From the NCBI GenBank assembly GCA_947588865.1, contig CANPYQ010000026.1, positions 1 to 14,199 on the forward strand: DNA of 14,199 bases. Reading direction: 5' to 3'. The DNA is from an uncultured Bacilli bacterium (lineage in GTDB: Bacteria > Bacillota_I > Bacilli_A > RF39 > UBA660). The translations under genes were made by a program, and so were the position numbers. Shown in pieces: positions 1-5,922 of this stretch. The notes under the pieces were generated by a model, which was not told where the DNA came from, did not search any database, and saw only the letters and a list, made by a program, of their open reading frames with translations. Positions within the stretch are counted from its first letter, which is position 1; each line of letters opens with the position of its first letter.

Positions 1-206
1 GCAATAATCCCATTTATTTCATTTGATTCTAAATTAATCGTCATTTCTGCTGCAAAATTGCCTATCGATATACCTATTACATAATCAAATAATGATAATT
101 GTGATACTTGTTTTTTACCTAACATTTTTGTTACTAAAAAAAGTGTTACTAAAGAAGATAGTGCTCGAACAGTCACATTACCTAACTCCGCAAAATCAAT
201 ATTCAT
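1..206 (-). CDS. DUF421 / YetF-family membrane protein, N-terminal part (cut by window edge)
   Basis: Only the first 68 codons are present; the gene runs off the left edge. Translation from the ATG at 206 gives a hydrophobic segment (about residues 12-27), then a basic turn and the conserved stretch KKQVSQLSLFDYVIGISIG (residues 31-49) followed by NFAAEM. This matches the N-terminal region of the DUF421/YetF (YcaP, YdfS) family, small membrane proteins with two or three N-terminal helices and a cytoplasmic domain. Some are reported to be sporulation or stress associated, but the molecular role is poorly known. The start is supported by AGGTGAT ending 3 nt before the ATG. It lies downstream of rpmE, beyond that gene's terminator, so it may have its own weak promoter; I could not define one. 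Family call confident, function unknown. Confidence 0.85.
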   Translation of the reverse strand, partial: MNIDFAELGNVTVRALSSLVTLFLVTKMLGKKQVSQLSLFDYVIGISIGNFAAEMTINLESNEINGII

Positions 207-249
207 AAAATCACCTAATATTATTATTTACATTATTTAAAATAAAATA

Positions 250-272
250 CAAAAAAAGGCCTATTTAGCCTC
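250..272 (-). terminator. Intrinsic terminator overlapping the rpmE stop codon
   Basis: Read on the minus strand: stem AGGCT (271-267), loop AAATA, stem GGCCT (261-257; four Watson-Crick pairs and one T-G pair), then seven T (257-251). The rpmE stop codon TAG (263-261) lies inside the hairpin, so the gene ends directly in its terminator. It is short but has a clear U-tract. Confidence 0.75.
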
Positions 273-479
273 ATTAGTAAATCCATATTTACGATTAAAC
301 TTCTCAACACGTCCAGCTTTTGAAATAAGTGCTCCTTCTTTTTTATCCCCATAAAAAGGATGACATTTATCACAAACTTCCAAATGTAGTTCACTTTTGT
401 TTGATTTAACTGTAAAAGTGTTCCCGCATGCACATGTTACCTTTGTATCAACATATTCTGGATGAATTCCTTTTTTCAT
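261..479 (-). CDS. rpmE: 50S ribosomal protein L31 (zinc-binding type)
   Basis: The 72-residue protein begins MKKGIHPEY, the usual start of bacterial L31. L31 sits on the central protuberance of the large subunit and bridges to the small subunit. Four cysteines, C16 and C18 (CAC) plus C36 and C39 (CDKC), form the zinc ribbon, so this is the C+ (RpmEA) type rather than the zinc-independent paralogue. It is followed by the conserved HPFYG. A longer reading from an ATG at 515 adds 12 residues, but that codon lies inside a leader hairpin. The start at 479 has a full GGAAGGAGAG Shine-Dalgarno with 7 nt spacing and the family-typical N-terminus. The gene is monocistronic by its signals: own promoter, leader hairpin and terminator. 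Confidence 0.97.
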   Translation of the reverse strand: MKKGIHPEYVDTKVTCACGNTFTVKSNKSELHLEVCDKCHPFYGDKKEGALISKAGRVEKFNRKYGFTNEAK

Positions 480-484
480 TATAT

Positions 485-515
485 CTCTCCTTCCGCCATG
501 ACTAATAGTAGTCAT
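485..515 (-). promoter_or_regulatory. rpmE leader hairpin and Shine-Dalgarno (possible L31 autoregulatory leader)
   Basis: In the rpmE 5' leader a perfect 7-bp stem ATGACTA/TAGTCAT (515-509 with 504-498) closes a 4-nt loop (508-505) and lies four bases before the GGAAGGAGAG ribosome binding site (494-485). The short leader, hairpin and adjacent SD resemble ribosomal-protein leaders where the protein binds its own mRNA, and L31 leaders have been described in several phyla. The hairpin is seen; L31 binding is inference. Confidence 0.55.
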
Positions 516-535
516 AGAAATTCAATTACTTACAT

Positions 536-564
536 AGTTTAACAAATATTTCTTAAAATTTCAA
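536..564 (-). promoter_or_regulatory. Likely SigA promoter of rpmE
   Basis: Minus strand: -35 TTGAAA (564-559, one mismatch to TTGACA), 17-bp spacer, -10 TAAACT (541-536, two mismatches). Transcription would start near 529 and give a leader of about 50 nt containing the hairpin at 498-515. The spacing is ideal, but in such AT-rich DNA the -10 match alone is weak. Confidence 0.5.
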
Positions 565-780
565 GTATTTTTTACTAATATATATAAATATTATAAATAT
601 ATATTATAAAACGGACTTAATTCTACGCATAAGTACCAAATAAGTTTATCTTTGGAATAAATTTTTTATAAATTTTATTTTACCACTGTATAAAATTTTA
701 TATGATTTGAGAACATTCATATTATTTTCTATCTATTAATTATAATATTACCTATTTTAGTATATTATGTCATGAAATAA
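565..780. other. Intergenic AT-rich region between rpmE and the BI-1 gene
   Basis: With its flanks this gap measures 323 bp (480-802). No plausible coding sequence was found on either strand. It holds an almost pure A/T track (about 575-610), an AT-only hairpin AAATTTTAT/ATAAAATTT (670-678 and 690-698, 11-nt loop), and TCTATCTATTAAT at 728-740, repeated exactly at 795-807 in the terminator of the gene to its right. A hexamer matching TATAAT occurs near 740-745 on the minus strand but has no good -35. No RNA family was recognised. Confidence 0.5.
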
Positions 781-804
781 AATAGATAGAATAATCTATC
801 TATT
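772..804 (-). terminator. Intrinsic terminator after the BI-1 gene
   Basis: A perfect 10-bp stem AATAGATAGA/TCTATCTATT (804-795 and 790-781 on the minus strand) with a 4-nt TTAT loop is followed by a T-rich tail (TTATTTC). The stop codon TAA of the BI-1 gene (805-803) overlaps the base of the stem. The stem is all A/T and G/A steps, so it is only moderately stable, but shape and place fit a terminator. Confidence 0.65.
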
Positions 805-1450
805 AATCGTTATTTTTTCCAAATAATTGTAAAAGTCTTAAGAATATATTAATGAAATCTAAGTAAAGTTGTAAAGCCCCATATATAGCCAAATTATCCT
901 CTTGAGGTATCATATATAAGTTTCTTTTTATAATTTGTATATCATATGCTATATAAATTATAAATACCAAAAGTGCTACAATTACTATTCCTAAGTTAAA
1001 TGTTTCACTACCTACAAATATATTTATTATAGAACAAATTATTATCCCAAGTAACGCCATAAATAAATATATTCCAAGTTTAGTTAAATCTATTTTAGTA
1101 AAGTATCCAATTAAAGCAAATATTAAAAATAAAATTGCAGTAATACCAAATATATACACGATAGATGTTACTTTATATATGACAAATATTGATGAAAATG
1201 TAAGACCAGTTATAAATGAATATAAACAGAATAATATTTTTGCAGTCATCGGATTCATCTTTCTTATCTTAAGACTTAGCCATATTACTACCACTATTTC
1301 TATTATAGCAAGTAATAAATAATACTTAGAAAAAACATTATAAAACATATTCTCATTTATTGAAACATAGTAACCTACACCAAATGTAATGGTCAAACCT
1401 ATAAACATCCAAAGAAAGACTTTAGAAAATATTTTATTATCTTGTAACAT
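803..1450 (-). CDS. Bax inhibitor-1 / YccA-YetJ family membrane protein
   Basis: The 215-residue protein has about seven hydrophobic helices (roughly 10-28, 43-60, 72-92, 97-117, 124-146, 152-169, 186-208), as in the TMBIM/BI-1 family. Bacterial members such as B. subtilis YetJ are pH-sensitive calcium leak channels. The two aspartates that form the pH sensor in YetJ have likely equivalents here: D170 in YDIQ and D198 in LYLDF. The C-terminal signature ALQLYLDFINIFLRLL is typical. The ATG at 1450 was chosen because GGGTGAT lies 4 nt before it; a GTG at 1459 would add three residues but overlaps that SD. It follows the SGNH-fold gene after about 34 bp and ends in a hairpin terminator. Substrate in this organism is inference. 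Confidence 0.88.
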   Translation of the reverse strand: MLQDNKIFSKVFLWMFIGLTITFGVGYYVSINENMFYNVFSKYYLLLAIIEIVVVIWLSLKIRKMNPMTAKILFCLYSFITGLTFSSIFVIYKVTSIVYIFGITAILFLIFALIGYFTKIDLTKLGIYLFMALLGIIICSIINIFVGSETFNLGIVIVALLVFIIYIAYDIQIIKRNLYMIPQEDNLAIYGALQLYLDFINIFLRLLQLFGKNND

Positions 1451-1484
1451 TTTTATCACCCACCGTAATTATACAACATTTTTA

Positions 1485-2132
1485 TTATTTAGTAAAGTTT
1501 AATATTTTATTCGTAATATATGTATACCCATCATTTGTTGGATAAATTCCTTTTATTATGTAGTTATCTAAGTCGCTAATATCCACATAATTAACTTTAT
1601 TTTTTTTACATATGTTTCTTAATTTACCATTAGCATATTCTATTACTTCACTATTATCTATTATATTATAAAAACTTAAAAAATATATTTCATCTTTATT
1701 ATATTTTCTTACTAATTCTAAAAGGGTATTTATATCATCAAGTAGATTATCAACATAATCATAATTTAAATTTTTCTTATATATCAAATCATTCATTCCA
1801 ATAGATATGACAATTAAGTTAGCTTTAATAAGTAGGTTTTGAAGTTTGTAATTATTAGAATTGTATGTAATAATTTTATTATAATTTATATCATTAATTA
1901 AATCCATAACTCTATAATCATCAACAGATGAATAATTAACATAATTTTTCAAAAATTTTTTATAATATTCTTTAATATTTTCACTGTAGTTATTCTCTAC
2001 TTTATCAAAGTTGTTTATGCCAAAAGAAAGCTGATCACCTAAAGAAACAAAATAAGTTTTTTCACTTACATTAGACGAATATATTAAAAAAATTATTATT
2101 ATTACCAAAATGGTAATTATTATTTTTTTCAT
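1485..2132 (-). CDS. Membrane-anchored SGNH/GDSL-fold protein with substituted catalytic residues
   Basis: The 215-residue protein has an uncleaved-looking N-terminal signal anchor (residues 4-18, strongly I/V/F rich after KK). The rest fits the SGNH hydrolase layout: block I SLGDQLSFG (30-38), block III SIGMNDL (110-116, with the expected G-x-N-D) and block V GIYPTNDGY (195-203). Active family members have GDS in block I and a His before P in block V (IHPN). Here Ser is Gln (Q34) and His is Tyr (Y197), so the usual Ser/His esterase chemistry should not work unless other residues serve. It starts from GAGGT five nt before the ATG, just past the murA terminator, and precedes the BI-1 gene. The fold call is fairly sure; the function is not known. 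It could be a binding pseudoenzyme acting at the cell surface. Confidence 0.72.
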   Translation of the reverse strand: MKKIIITILVIIIIFLIYSSNVSEKTYFVSLGDQLSFGINNFDKVENNYSENIKEYYKKFLKNYVNYSSVDDYRVMDLINDINYNKIITYNSNNYKLQNLLIKANLIVISIGMNDLIYKKNLNYDYVDNLLDDINTLLELVRKYNKDEIYFLSFYNIIDNSEVIEYANGKLRNICKKNKVNYVDISDLDNYIIKGIYPTNDGYTYITNKILNFTK

Positions 2133-2143
2133 ATTTTACCTCA

Positions 2144-2167
2144 CAAAAAAAGTAGTCTTGCTACTTA
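2144..2167 (-). terminator. Intrinsic terminator/attenuator after murA
   Basis: Minus strand: stem AAGTAG (2166-2161), loop CAAGA, stem CTACTT (2155-2150), running into a T-tract (2151-2145). It sits between the murA stop and the Shine-Dalgarno of the next gene, so it either ends murA transcription or lets part of it read through. Confidence 0.7.
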
Positions 2168-2168
2168 A

Positions 2169-3422
2169 TTATATTTCTTCAAGTGTAATCTTAGCACCTA
2201 CATTAGTTAATTTTTCAATTATATTCTCATATCCCCTTAATACATGCTCAATATCTTTAATAGTTGTTTTGCCTTGAGCTATTAAAGCAGCTAAAATCAA
2301 ACAAGCACCTGCCCTTAAATCTGTTGCAACTACTTTTGCCCCTTTAAGCACAGTAGGTCCTTTTACTGTTATTTTTCTACCATTTATTTTAATATTTGCA
2401 CCCATTTTATTTAAGTATTGTACATTTTGGAATCTATTTTCATATATTGTTTCTTCTAAAACAGATGTTCCCTGACATTGTGTTAAAAGTGTTGTTATAG
2501 GTTGCTGTAAATCTGTTGGAAATCCAGGATACCCTAAAGTTTTTAAATTTACATGCTTTGGATTTTTGCATCTGTTTATAACTATTGAGCTTTTACCTAT
2601 TTCCATTTTTACACCCATCTCTTTTAATTTTAAAGTAAGAGATTCTACATGTTCAGGAATAATATTTTCTATTTTTAAATTATCTCCAAGTAAAGCACCT
2701 GCGATTATATATGTACCTGTTTCAATTCTGTCTGGGATTACTTCTGTAAAACAACCTTTTAAATATTCTACTCCACTAATTCTAATTTCACTAGTTCCAG
2801 CTCCCGTTATTTTAGCACCCATATTGTTTAATAATGTTGCTACATTTACTATTTCTGGTTCTTTAGCTGCATTTTCTATAATCGTTACACCTTTAGCCTT
2901 AACAGCAACTAACATTGTATTTATAGTTGCTCCTACACTTGGCATATCAAGGTATACATGGCCTCCTCTTAACTCACTAGCTGTTATAATAAATTTATTA
3001 TCTTTCTCTTCTACCTTAGCACCTAATGCTTCAAAACCTTTTAAGGTTTGATCTATTGGTCTTGCACCTATTTTACATCCTCCAGGAAAATACATTTCAA
3101 CATGTTTATATTTGCCCAGTAAAGCTGACATAAAATAGTATGAAGCTCTAAGTTTGCTTGAAACTTCTTTAGGTATGTCTTTGTTTTTAATACCCTTTGG
3201 ATCTATAATCATAATACCGTCTTCAACACTTACTTTTGCACCTAAATATTTTAGTATTTCATCAAGTGCATCAATATCTGAAATGTTTGGAATATTATCA
3301 ATTTTTACTATATCATCTGATAATATGGAGGCTGGTATAAGTGCAACTGCACTATTTTTTGCTCCACTTATTTTTATAGTTCCGGAAAGTGTTTTCCCTC
3401 CATCAATTTTAATTTGTTTCAT
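2169..3422 (-). CDS. murA: UDP-N-acetylglucosamine 1-carboxyvinyltransferase
   Basis: MurA transfers enolpyruvate from PEP to UDP-GlcNAc, the first committed step of peptidoglycan synthesis in the cytoplasm. The 417-residue length is normal. Diagnostic motifs are present: GAKNSAVALIPA (20-31, with the substrate-binding K22-N23), PGGCKIGARPID (113-124) with catalytic C116 in the mobile loop, DRIETGTY in the middle, and FPTDLQQP further on. Having Cys rather than Asp at 116 predicts a fosfomycin-sensitive enzyme. It has its own strong promoter, GGAGGT three nt before the ATG, and a hairpin terminator, so it can be a single-gene unit. Firmicutes often carry two murA paralogues; which type this is cannot be told from the window. 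Confidence 0.97.
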   Translation of the reverse strand: MKQIKIDGGKTLSGTIKISGAKNSAVALIPASILSDDIVKIDNIPNISDIDALDEILKYLGAKVSVEDGIMIIDPKGIKNKDIPKEVSSKLRASYYFMSALLGKYKHVEMYFPGGCKIGARPIDQTLKGFEALGAKVEEKDNKFIITASELRGGHVYLDMPSVGATINTMLVAVKAKGVTIIENAAKEPEIVNVATLLNNMGAKITGAGTSEIRISGVEYLKGCFTEVIPDRIETGTYIIAGALLGDNLKIENIIPEHVESLTLKLKEMGVKMEIGKSSIVINRCKNPKHVNLKTLGYPGFPTDLQQPITTLLTQCQGTSVLEETIYENRFQNVQYLNKMGANIKINGRKITVKGPTVLKGAKVVATDLRAGACLILAALIAQGKTTIKDIEHVLRGYENIIEKLTNVGAKITLEEI

Positions 3423-3489
3423 AATACCTCCAAGACTACTATATTTTATGTTTATTGCCTAAATAGGTGTATTTAATAGTCCCTTCCTA

Positions 3490-3518
3490 ATTATAGCATA
3501 GATAATTTTATATGTAAA
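3490..3518 (-). promoter_or_regulatory. Strong SigA extended -10 promoter of murA
   Basis: Minus strand: -35 TTTACA (3518-3513, one mismatch), 17-bp spacer ending in ATGC, and a perfect -10 TATAAT (3495-3490) preceded by TGC, i.e. an extended -10. The expected start near 3483 gives a leader of about 60 nt. That leader contains a 6-bp stem TAAATA/TATTTA with a CACC tetraloop (3475-3460) and AGTAGTCTTG (3440-3431) next to the SD. Confidence 0.85.
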
Positions 3519-3521
3519 TTA

Positions 3522-3548
3522 TATAAATAAAGAATGTTATTTACATTC
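3522..3548 (-). terminator. Intrinsic terminator after mntP
   Basis: Minus strand: perfect 6-bp stem GAATGT (3548-3543), AAATA loop, ACATTC (3537-3532), then the T-rich stretch TTTATTTATAT. It starts a few bases after the mntP stop and just before the murA promoter. Confidence 0.62.
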
Positions 3549-3552
3549 ATAT

Positions 3553-4083
3553 TTATAAAAAATAAATTATTCCAAGTAATATCAAAGCTATACCCCCTAT
3601 TAAAGTTGCTACTTTACCTATCAAATCATTCAATTTATTTCCAAGTAATAATCCAATATATGTAAATATTAAACTTGTAAGAGAAAATATAATAGAACAA
3701 ATTAAAATATTATCACTTATATTATTTATTCCGATACCTACAGAAAAGCTATCTATACTAACAGCAAATCCAAATAGGATCATTTCTCCAAATTTCATTC
3801 TTTTTATTTTTTCTTCTTTTTTAAATGTTTCAATTATCATGTTTATACCTATAAAAGAAAATATAATAAATGTTATTAAATTTTCCCCAATAGTAAGCAA
3901 ATTTATTATAAACTTAAAAATAATCATCCCCAATATTGGCATAAAAAAATGATATAACCCAACTATAACTGATAATATTTTTATTTCTTTTTTAGACATT
4001 GATATTGTTCCGTATGCAAGTGCAAGGGAAAATGCATCCATACTTAAACTAATTGCAATAAAAAATAAGAGTATTATATTCAT
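3553..4083 (-). CDS. mntP: Manganese efflux pump MntP-family protein (DUF204)
   Basis: The 176-residue protein has six predicted hydrophobic helices in two homologous halves. Each half carries the family's acidic motif: SMDAFSLALAYG (14-25, D16) and SIDSFSVGIGI (109-119, D111). The stretch GLYHFFMPILGM (42-53) is also typical. MntP exports Mn(II) across the cytoplasmic membrane. It directly follows spoIIR (31 bp) as in the B. subtilis spoIIR-ywlC-mntP neighbourhood, which supports MntP over the related sporulation protein YtaF. No yybP-ykoY-type Mn riboswitch fits in the 31-bp gap, so any manganese control would have to act through the spoIIR promoter or post-transcriptionally. Start supported by AGGTGA four nt upstream. 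Confidence 0.85.
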   Translation of the reverse strand: MNIILLFFIAISLSMDAFSLALAYGTISMSKKEIKILSVIVGLYHFFMPILGMIIFKFIINLLTIGENLITFIIFSFIGINMIIETFKKEEKIKRMKFGEMILFGFAVSIDSFSVGIGINNISDNILICSIIFSLTSLIFTYIGLLLGNKLNDLIGKVATLIGGIALILLGIIYFL

Positions 4084-4114
4084 AGACTCACCTATAAAAT
4101 AATACTCATTATTT

Positions 4115-4645
4115 TTAAAAATATTTATCTATTATAGTTTTTACCATGGTTGTATATTCCACATCTGTTGTATTATCATATTCTACTTCTAACATACATA
4201 GAGGTGGAAATAATACACACCACCAGTTGTCACCTAATCCTTCTCCAAGTGTTACAACAACTGATTCGTAATATCCTTCATCATATGTTACGCCTTTGAA
4301 TTCTTTTTTAGGAAAGTAATTTAATCCAAAATTAACTGTAAATGGTAATTGATAATCTTCACTTTGTAAAGTTGTGTAAATATTATCTTCTAATGACGGT
4401 AAATGATCTTTTATAAGACTTCTAGCCTCTTCTAAATTTTTTGTTTCTTTAAGCAAATTATACATATCACTCTCTATCGCTTCTTTAACCTTATATTTAA
4501 TATTTTGATCGTATTCAGTATTTGAATTAGCAATTACTCTGACTCTTATCGCATCATCAGGAATTATATTATTTACTGCAACTACATTACCAATTATTAT
4601 ATATGTTAATATTATAGATAAAAAAACAAATATAGTCTTCTTCAT
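4115..4645 (-). CDS. spoIIR: Stage II sporulation protein R
   Basis: SpoIIR is made in the forespore, secreted into the intermembrane space, and triggers SpoIIGA to process pro-SigmaE in the mother cell. The 176-residue protein has an N-terminal signal/anchor (4-23), then the family signatures PDDAIRVRVIANSN (29-42) and VTLGEGLGDNWWCVLFPP (131-148) with a second Cys at 150. These are highly characteristic, so this gene marks the organism as an endospore former or its recent descendant. It starts from AGGTGAT three nt before the ATG. It lies 63 bp after rlmH and 31 bp before mntP. In model species it belongs to the SigmaF regulon; a possible promoter is described separately. Confidence 0.95.
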   Translation of the reverse strand: MKKTIFVFLSIILTYIIIGNVVAVNNIIPDDAIRVRVIANSNTEYDQNIKYKVKEAIESDMYNLLKETKNLEEARSLIKDHLPSLEDNIYTTLQSEDYQLPFTVNFGLNYFPKKEFKGVTYDEGYYESVVVTLGEGLGDNWWCVLFPPLCMLEVEYDNTTDVEYTTMVKTIIDKYF

Positions 4646-4658
4646 TTTATCACCTATT

Positions 4659-4688
4659 TAATATTGTACATAATAATAATTTTTATAC
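4659..4688 (-). promoter_or_regulatory. Candidate spoIIR promoter (SigA- or SigF-like)
   Basis: Minus strand 4688-4659 holds GTATA (4688-4684; matches the SigF/SigG -35 core) and, 14 nt on, GTACAATATTA (4669-4659). The second element matches the SigF -10 (GGnnAnAnT) only partly. The same DNA also reads as SigA-like TTGTAT, 16 bp, TACAAT. Both readings place the start a few bases before the SD. The choice of sigma factor cannot be made here. Confidence 0.35.
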
Positions 4689-4708
4689 AAAAAATTAATT
4701 TTTATTTA

Positions 4709-5164
4709 TTATTTATGATATGATTCATTATTATTTATCTTAAACACTCTATAAATTTGCTCCAATAACATAACTCTAAATAATTGATGTGGAAATGTTA
4801 ATTTTGAAAAAGATAATTTATAATTGCTTCTATTTTTTATATCTGAATGAATTCCATATGAACCACCTACAATAAATGTTATATTTGAATTTTTATTAAA
4901 TATAGCATCTATTTTTGATGATAACTCATTACTATCAAGCATATCACCTTCTATTTCTAATGTTATAACATAATCCTTTTGATATATATTTTTTTCTATC
5001 AATTCTTTTTCTTTTGATAATATTATATTAATATCTTTTGAATCAATATCATTAACCTCAATTATTTCGAGTTTGGTATATTTAGATAATCTTTTTTTAT
5101 ATTCTTCAATTGCTTCTTTTAAATATTTTTCTTTTATTTTTCCAACGCAAATTATTTTTATCAT
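4709..5164 (-). CDS. rlmH: 23S rRNA (pseudouridine1915-N3)-methyltransferase
   Basis: RlmH is a small SPOUT methyltransferase that methylates pseudouridine 1915 in helix 69 of 23S rRNA, acting on assembled 70S ribosomes. This 151-residue copy is slightly shorter than the usual 155-160 but complete. It shows the N-terminal MIKIICVGKIKEKYL, the SAM-binding knot loop FIVGGSYGIH (97-106), the signature FPHQLFRVMLLEQIYR (124-139) and the C-terminal SYHK that reaches the active site. Its ATG overlaps the walJ stop by four bases (ATGA, 5161-5164), so translation is probably coupled, and no separate SD is needed. It is the last gene of the rplI-to-rlmH operon; only an AT-only palindrome (4690-4703) follows as a possible weak stop signal. 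Confidence 0.96.
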   Translation of the reverse strand: MIKIICVGKIKEKYLKEAIEEYKKRLSKYTKLEIIEVNDIDSKDINIILSKEKELIEKNIYQKDYVITLEIEGDMLDSNELSSKIDAIFNKNSNITFIVGGSYGIHSDIKNRSNYKLSFSKLTFPHQLFRVMLLEQIYRVFKINNNESYHK

Positions 5165-5922
5165 ACTTTAAACAACTCCGTCATTTCATTTTGTTTTGCT
5201 ATTGTTATATTTTTAAAATTAATATTTTTTTTATTCAAAACATTAATTAATGTATCCAAAGCGAGTCGTTCTGTATTATTTTGCTCGCTCAGATGAGCTA
5301 AAATAATATGTTTAGTATTATCGCCTATTAATTTTGTTAAATAATAAGCAGAATCGTTATTAGATAAATGTCCTTTATCACCTAATATTCTTATTTTTGT
5401 ATGATGAGGATAATTAGGATTATTCATTAATTTTTCAACATCATGATTGCTCTCAAATACATATAAGCTTTTGTTTGATATACTATCAAATATATTTTCA
5501 TTAATATAACCTGTATCTGTTATATAAACCATAGAAGAATTGCCTTCCTCTATTTTATACCCTTTTATATCTGTTACATCGTGTGATAAATTTATAGAAC
5601 TTATTTTTATATCACTATCTATCTGTACTACTTCATCTTTACTTGCACTTTCTATATTTAATTTTGATTCATTTAATATTTTATCTGAAATATATACAAG
5701 TGGTTTATATTTTTTACAAAAAACTTTTAAACCTTTCACATGATCTATATGTGCATGTGTTATTAAGATAATATCTATTTCATCTGGATTAATTCCTATA
5801 GATTTTAAGCTTTTTTCAACATATAAGCAACTTGTACCTATGTCTATTAGTATTTTATGATTTTTCGTTTCAACATAGGTACAATTGCCCTTACTACCAC
5901 TTGATAAAACACATACTCTCAT
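5161..5922 (-). CDS. walJ: WalJ/YycJ-type MBL-fold metallohydrolase
   Basis: The 253-residue metallo-beta-lactamase-fold protein starts MRVCVLSSGSKGNCTYVE, the WalJ (YycJ, VicX) signature. Metal ligands are visible: HAHIDH (56-61), H112 in LSHD, D134 in TDTGY, H183 in GHLS and H208 in AHLS. It is a predicted phosphodiesterase or nuclease; family members act in the WalRK cell-wall neighbourhood and influence coordination of division with replication, but the substrate is not settled. No walRK genes are in this window. The gene is joined to the peptidase upstream and to rlmH downstream by 4-bp ATGA overlaps (5919-5922 and 5161-5164), so the three are probably translated together. The walJ-rlmH pairing is common in Firmicutes. 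Confidence 0.9.
   Translation of the reverse strand: MRVCVLSSGSKGNCTYVETKNHKILIDIGTSCLYVEKSLKSIGINPDEIDIILITHAHIDHVKGLKVFCKKYKPLVYISDKILNESKLNIESASKDEVVQIDSDIKISSINLSHDVTDIKGYKIEEGNSSMVYITDTGYINENIFDSISNKSLYVFESNHDVEKLMNNPNYPHHTKIRILGDKGHLSNNDSAYYLTKLIGDNTKHIILAHLSEQNNTERLALDTLINVLNKKNINFKNITIAKQNEMTELFKV

Noticed and set aside
261..515. Longer rpmE reading frame starting at the ATG at 515
   Set aside because: The extra 12 residues are not part of L31, the codon lies inside the leader hairpin, and a strong SD precedes the ATG at 479.
575..610. AT-track as an origin or repeat array
   Set aside because: It is simple A/T low complexity with no DnaA-box-like sequence and no regular period.
803..1459. 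GTG start at 1459 for the BI-1 gene
   Set aside because: It would overlap the GGGTGAT ribosome site that fits the ATG at 1450.
2566..3051. Plus-strand open frame opposite murA
   Set aside because: It is an antisense shadow of a strongly conserved gene with no ribosome site and no recognisable protein features. The other plus-strand frames opposite murA, dnaB, rplI, walJ, whiA/yvcK and the phosphodiesterase are shadows of the same kind.
4084..4114. Manganese (yybP-ykoY) riboswitch before mntP
   Set aside because: The gap to spoIIR is only 31 bp, too short for the element.
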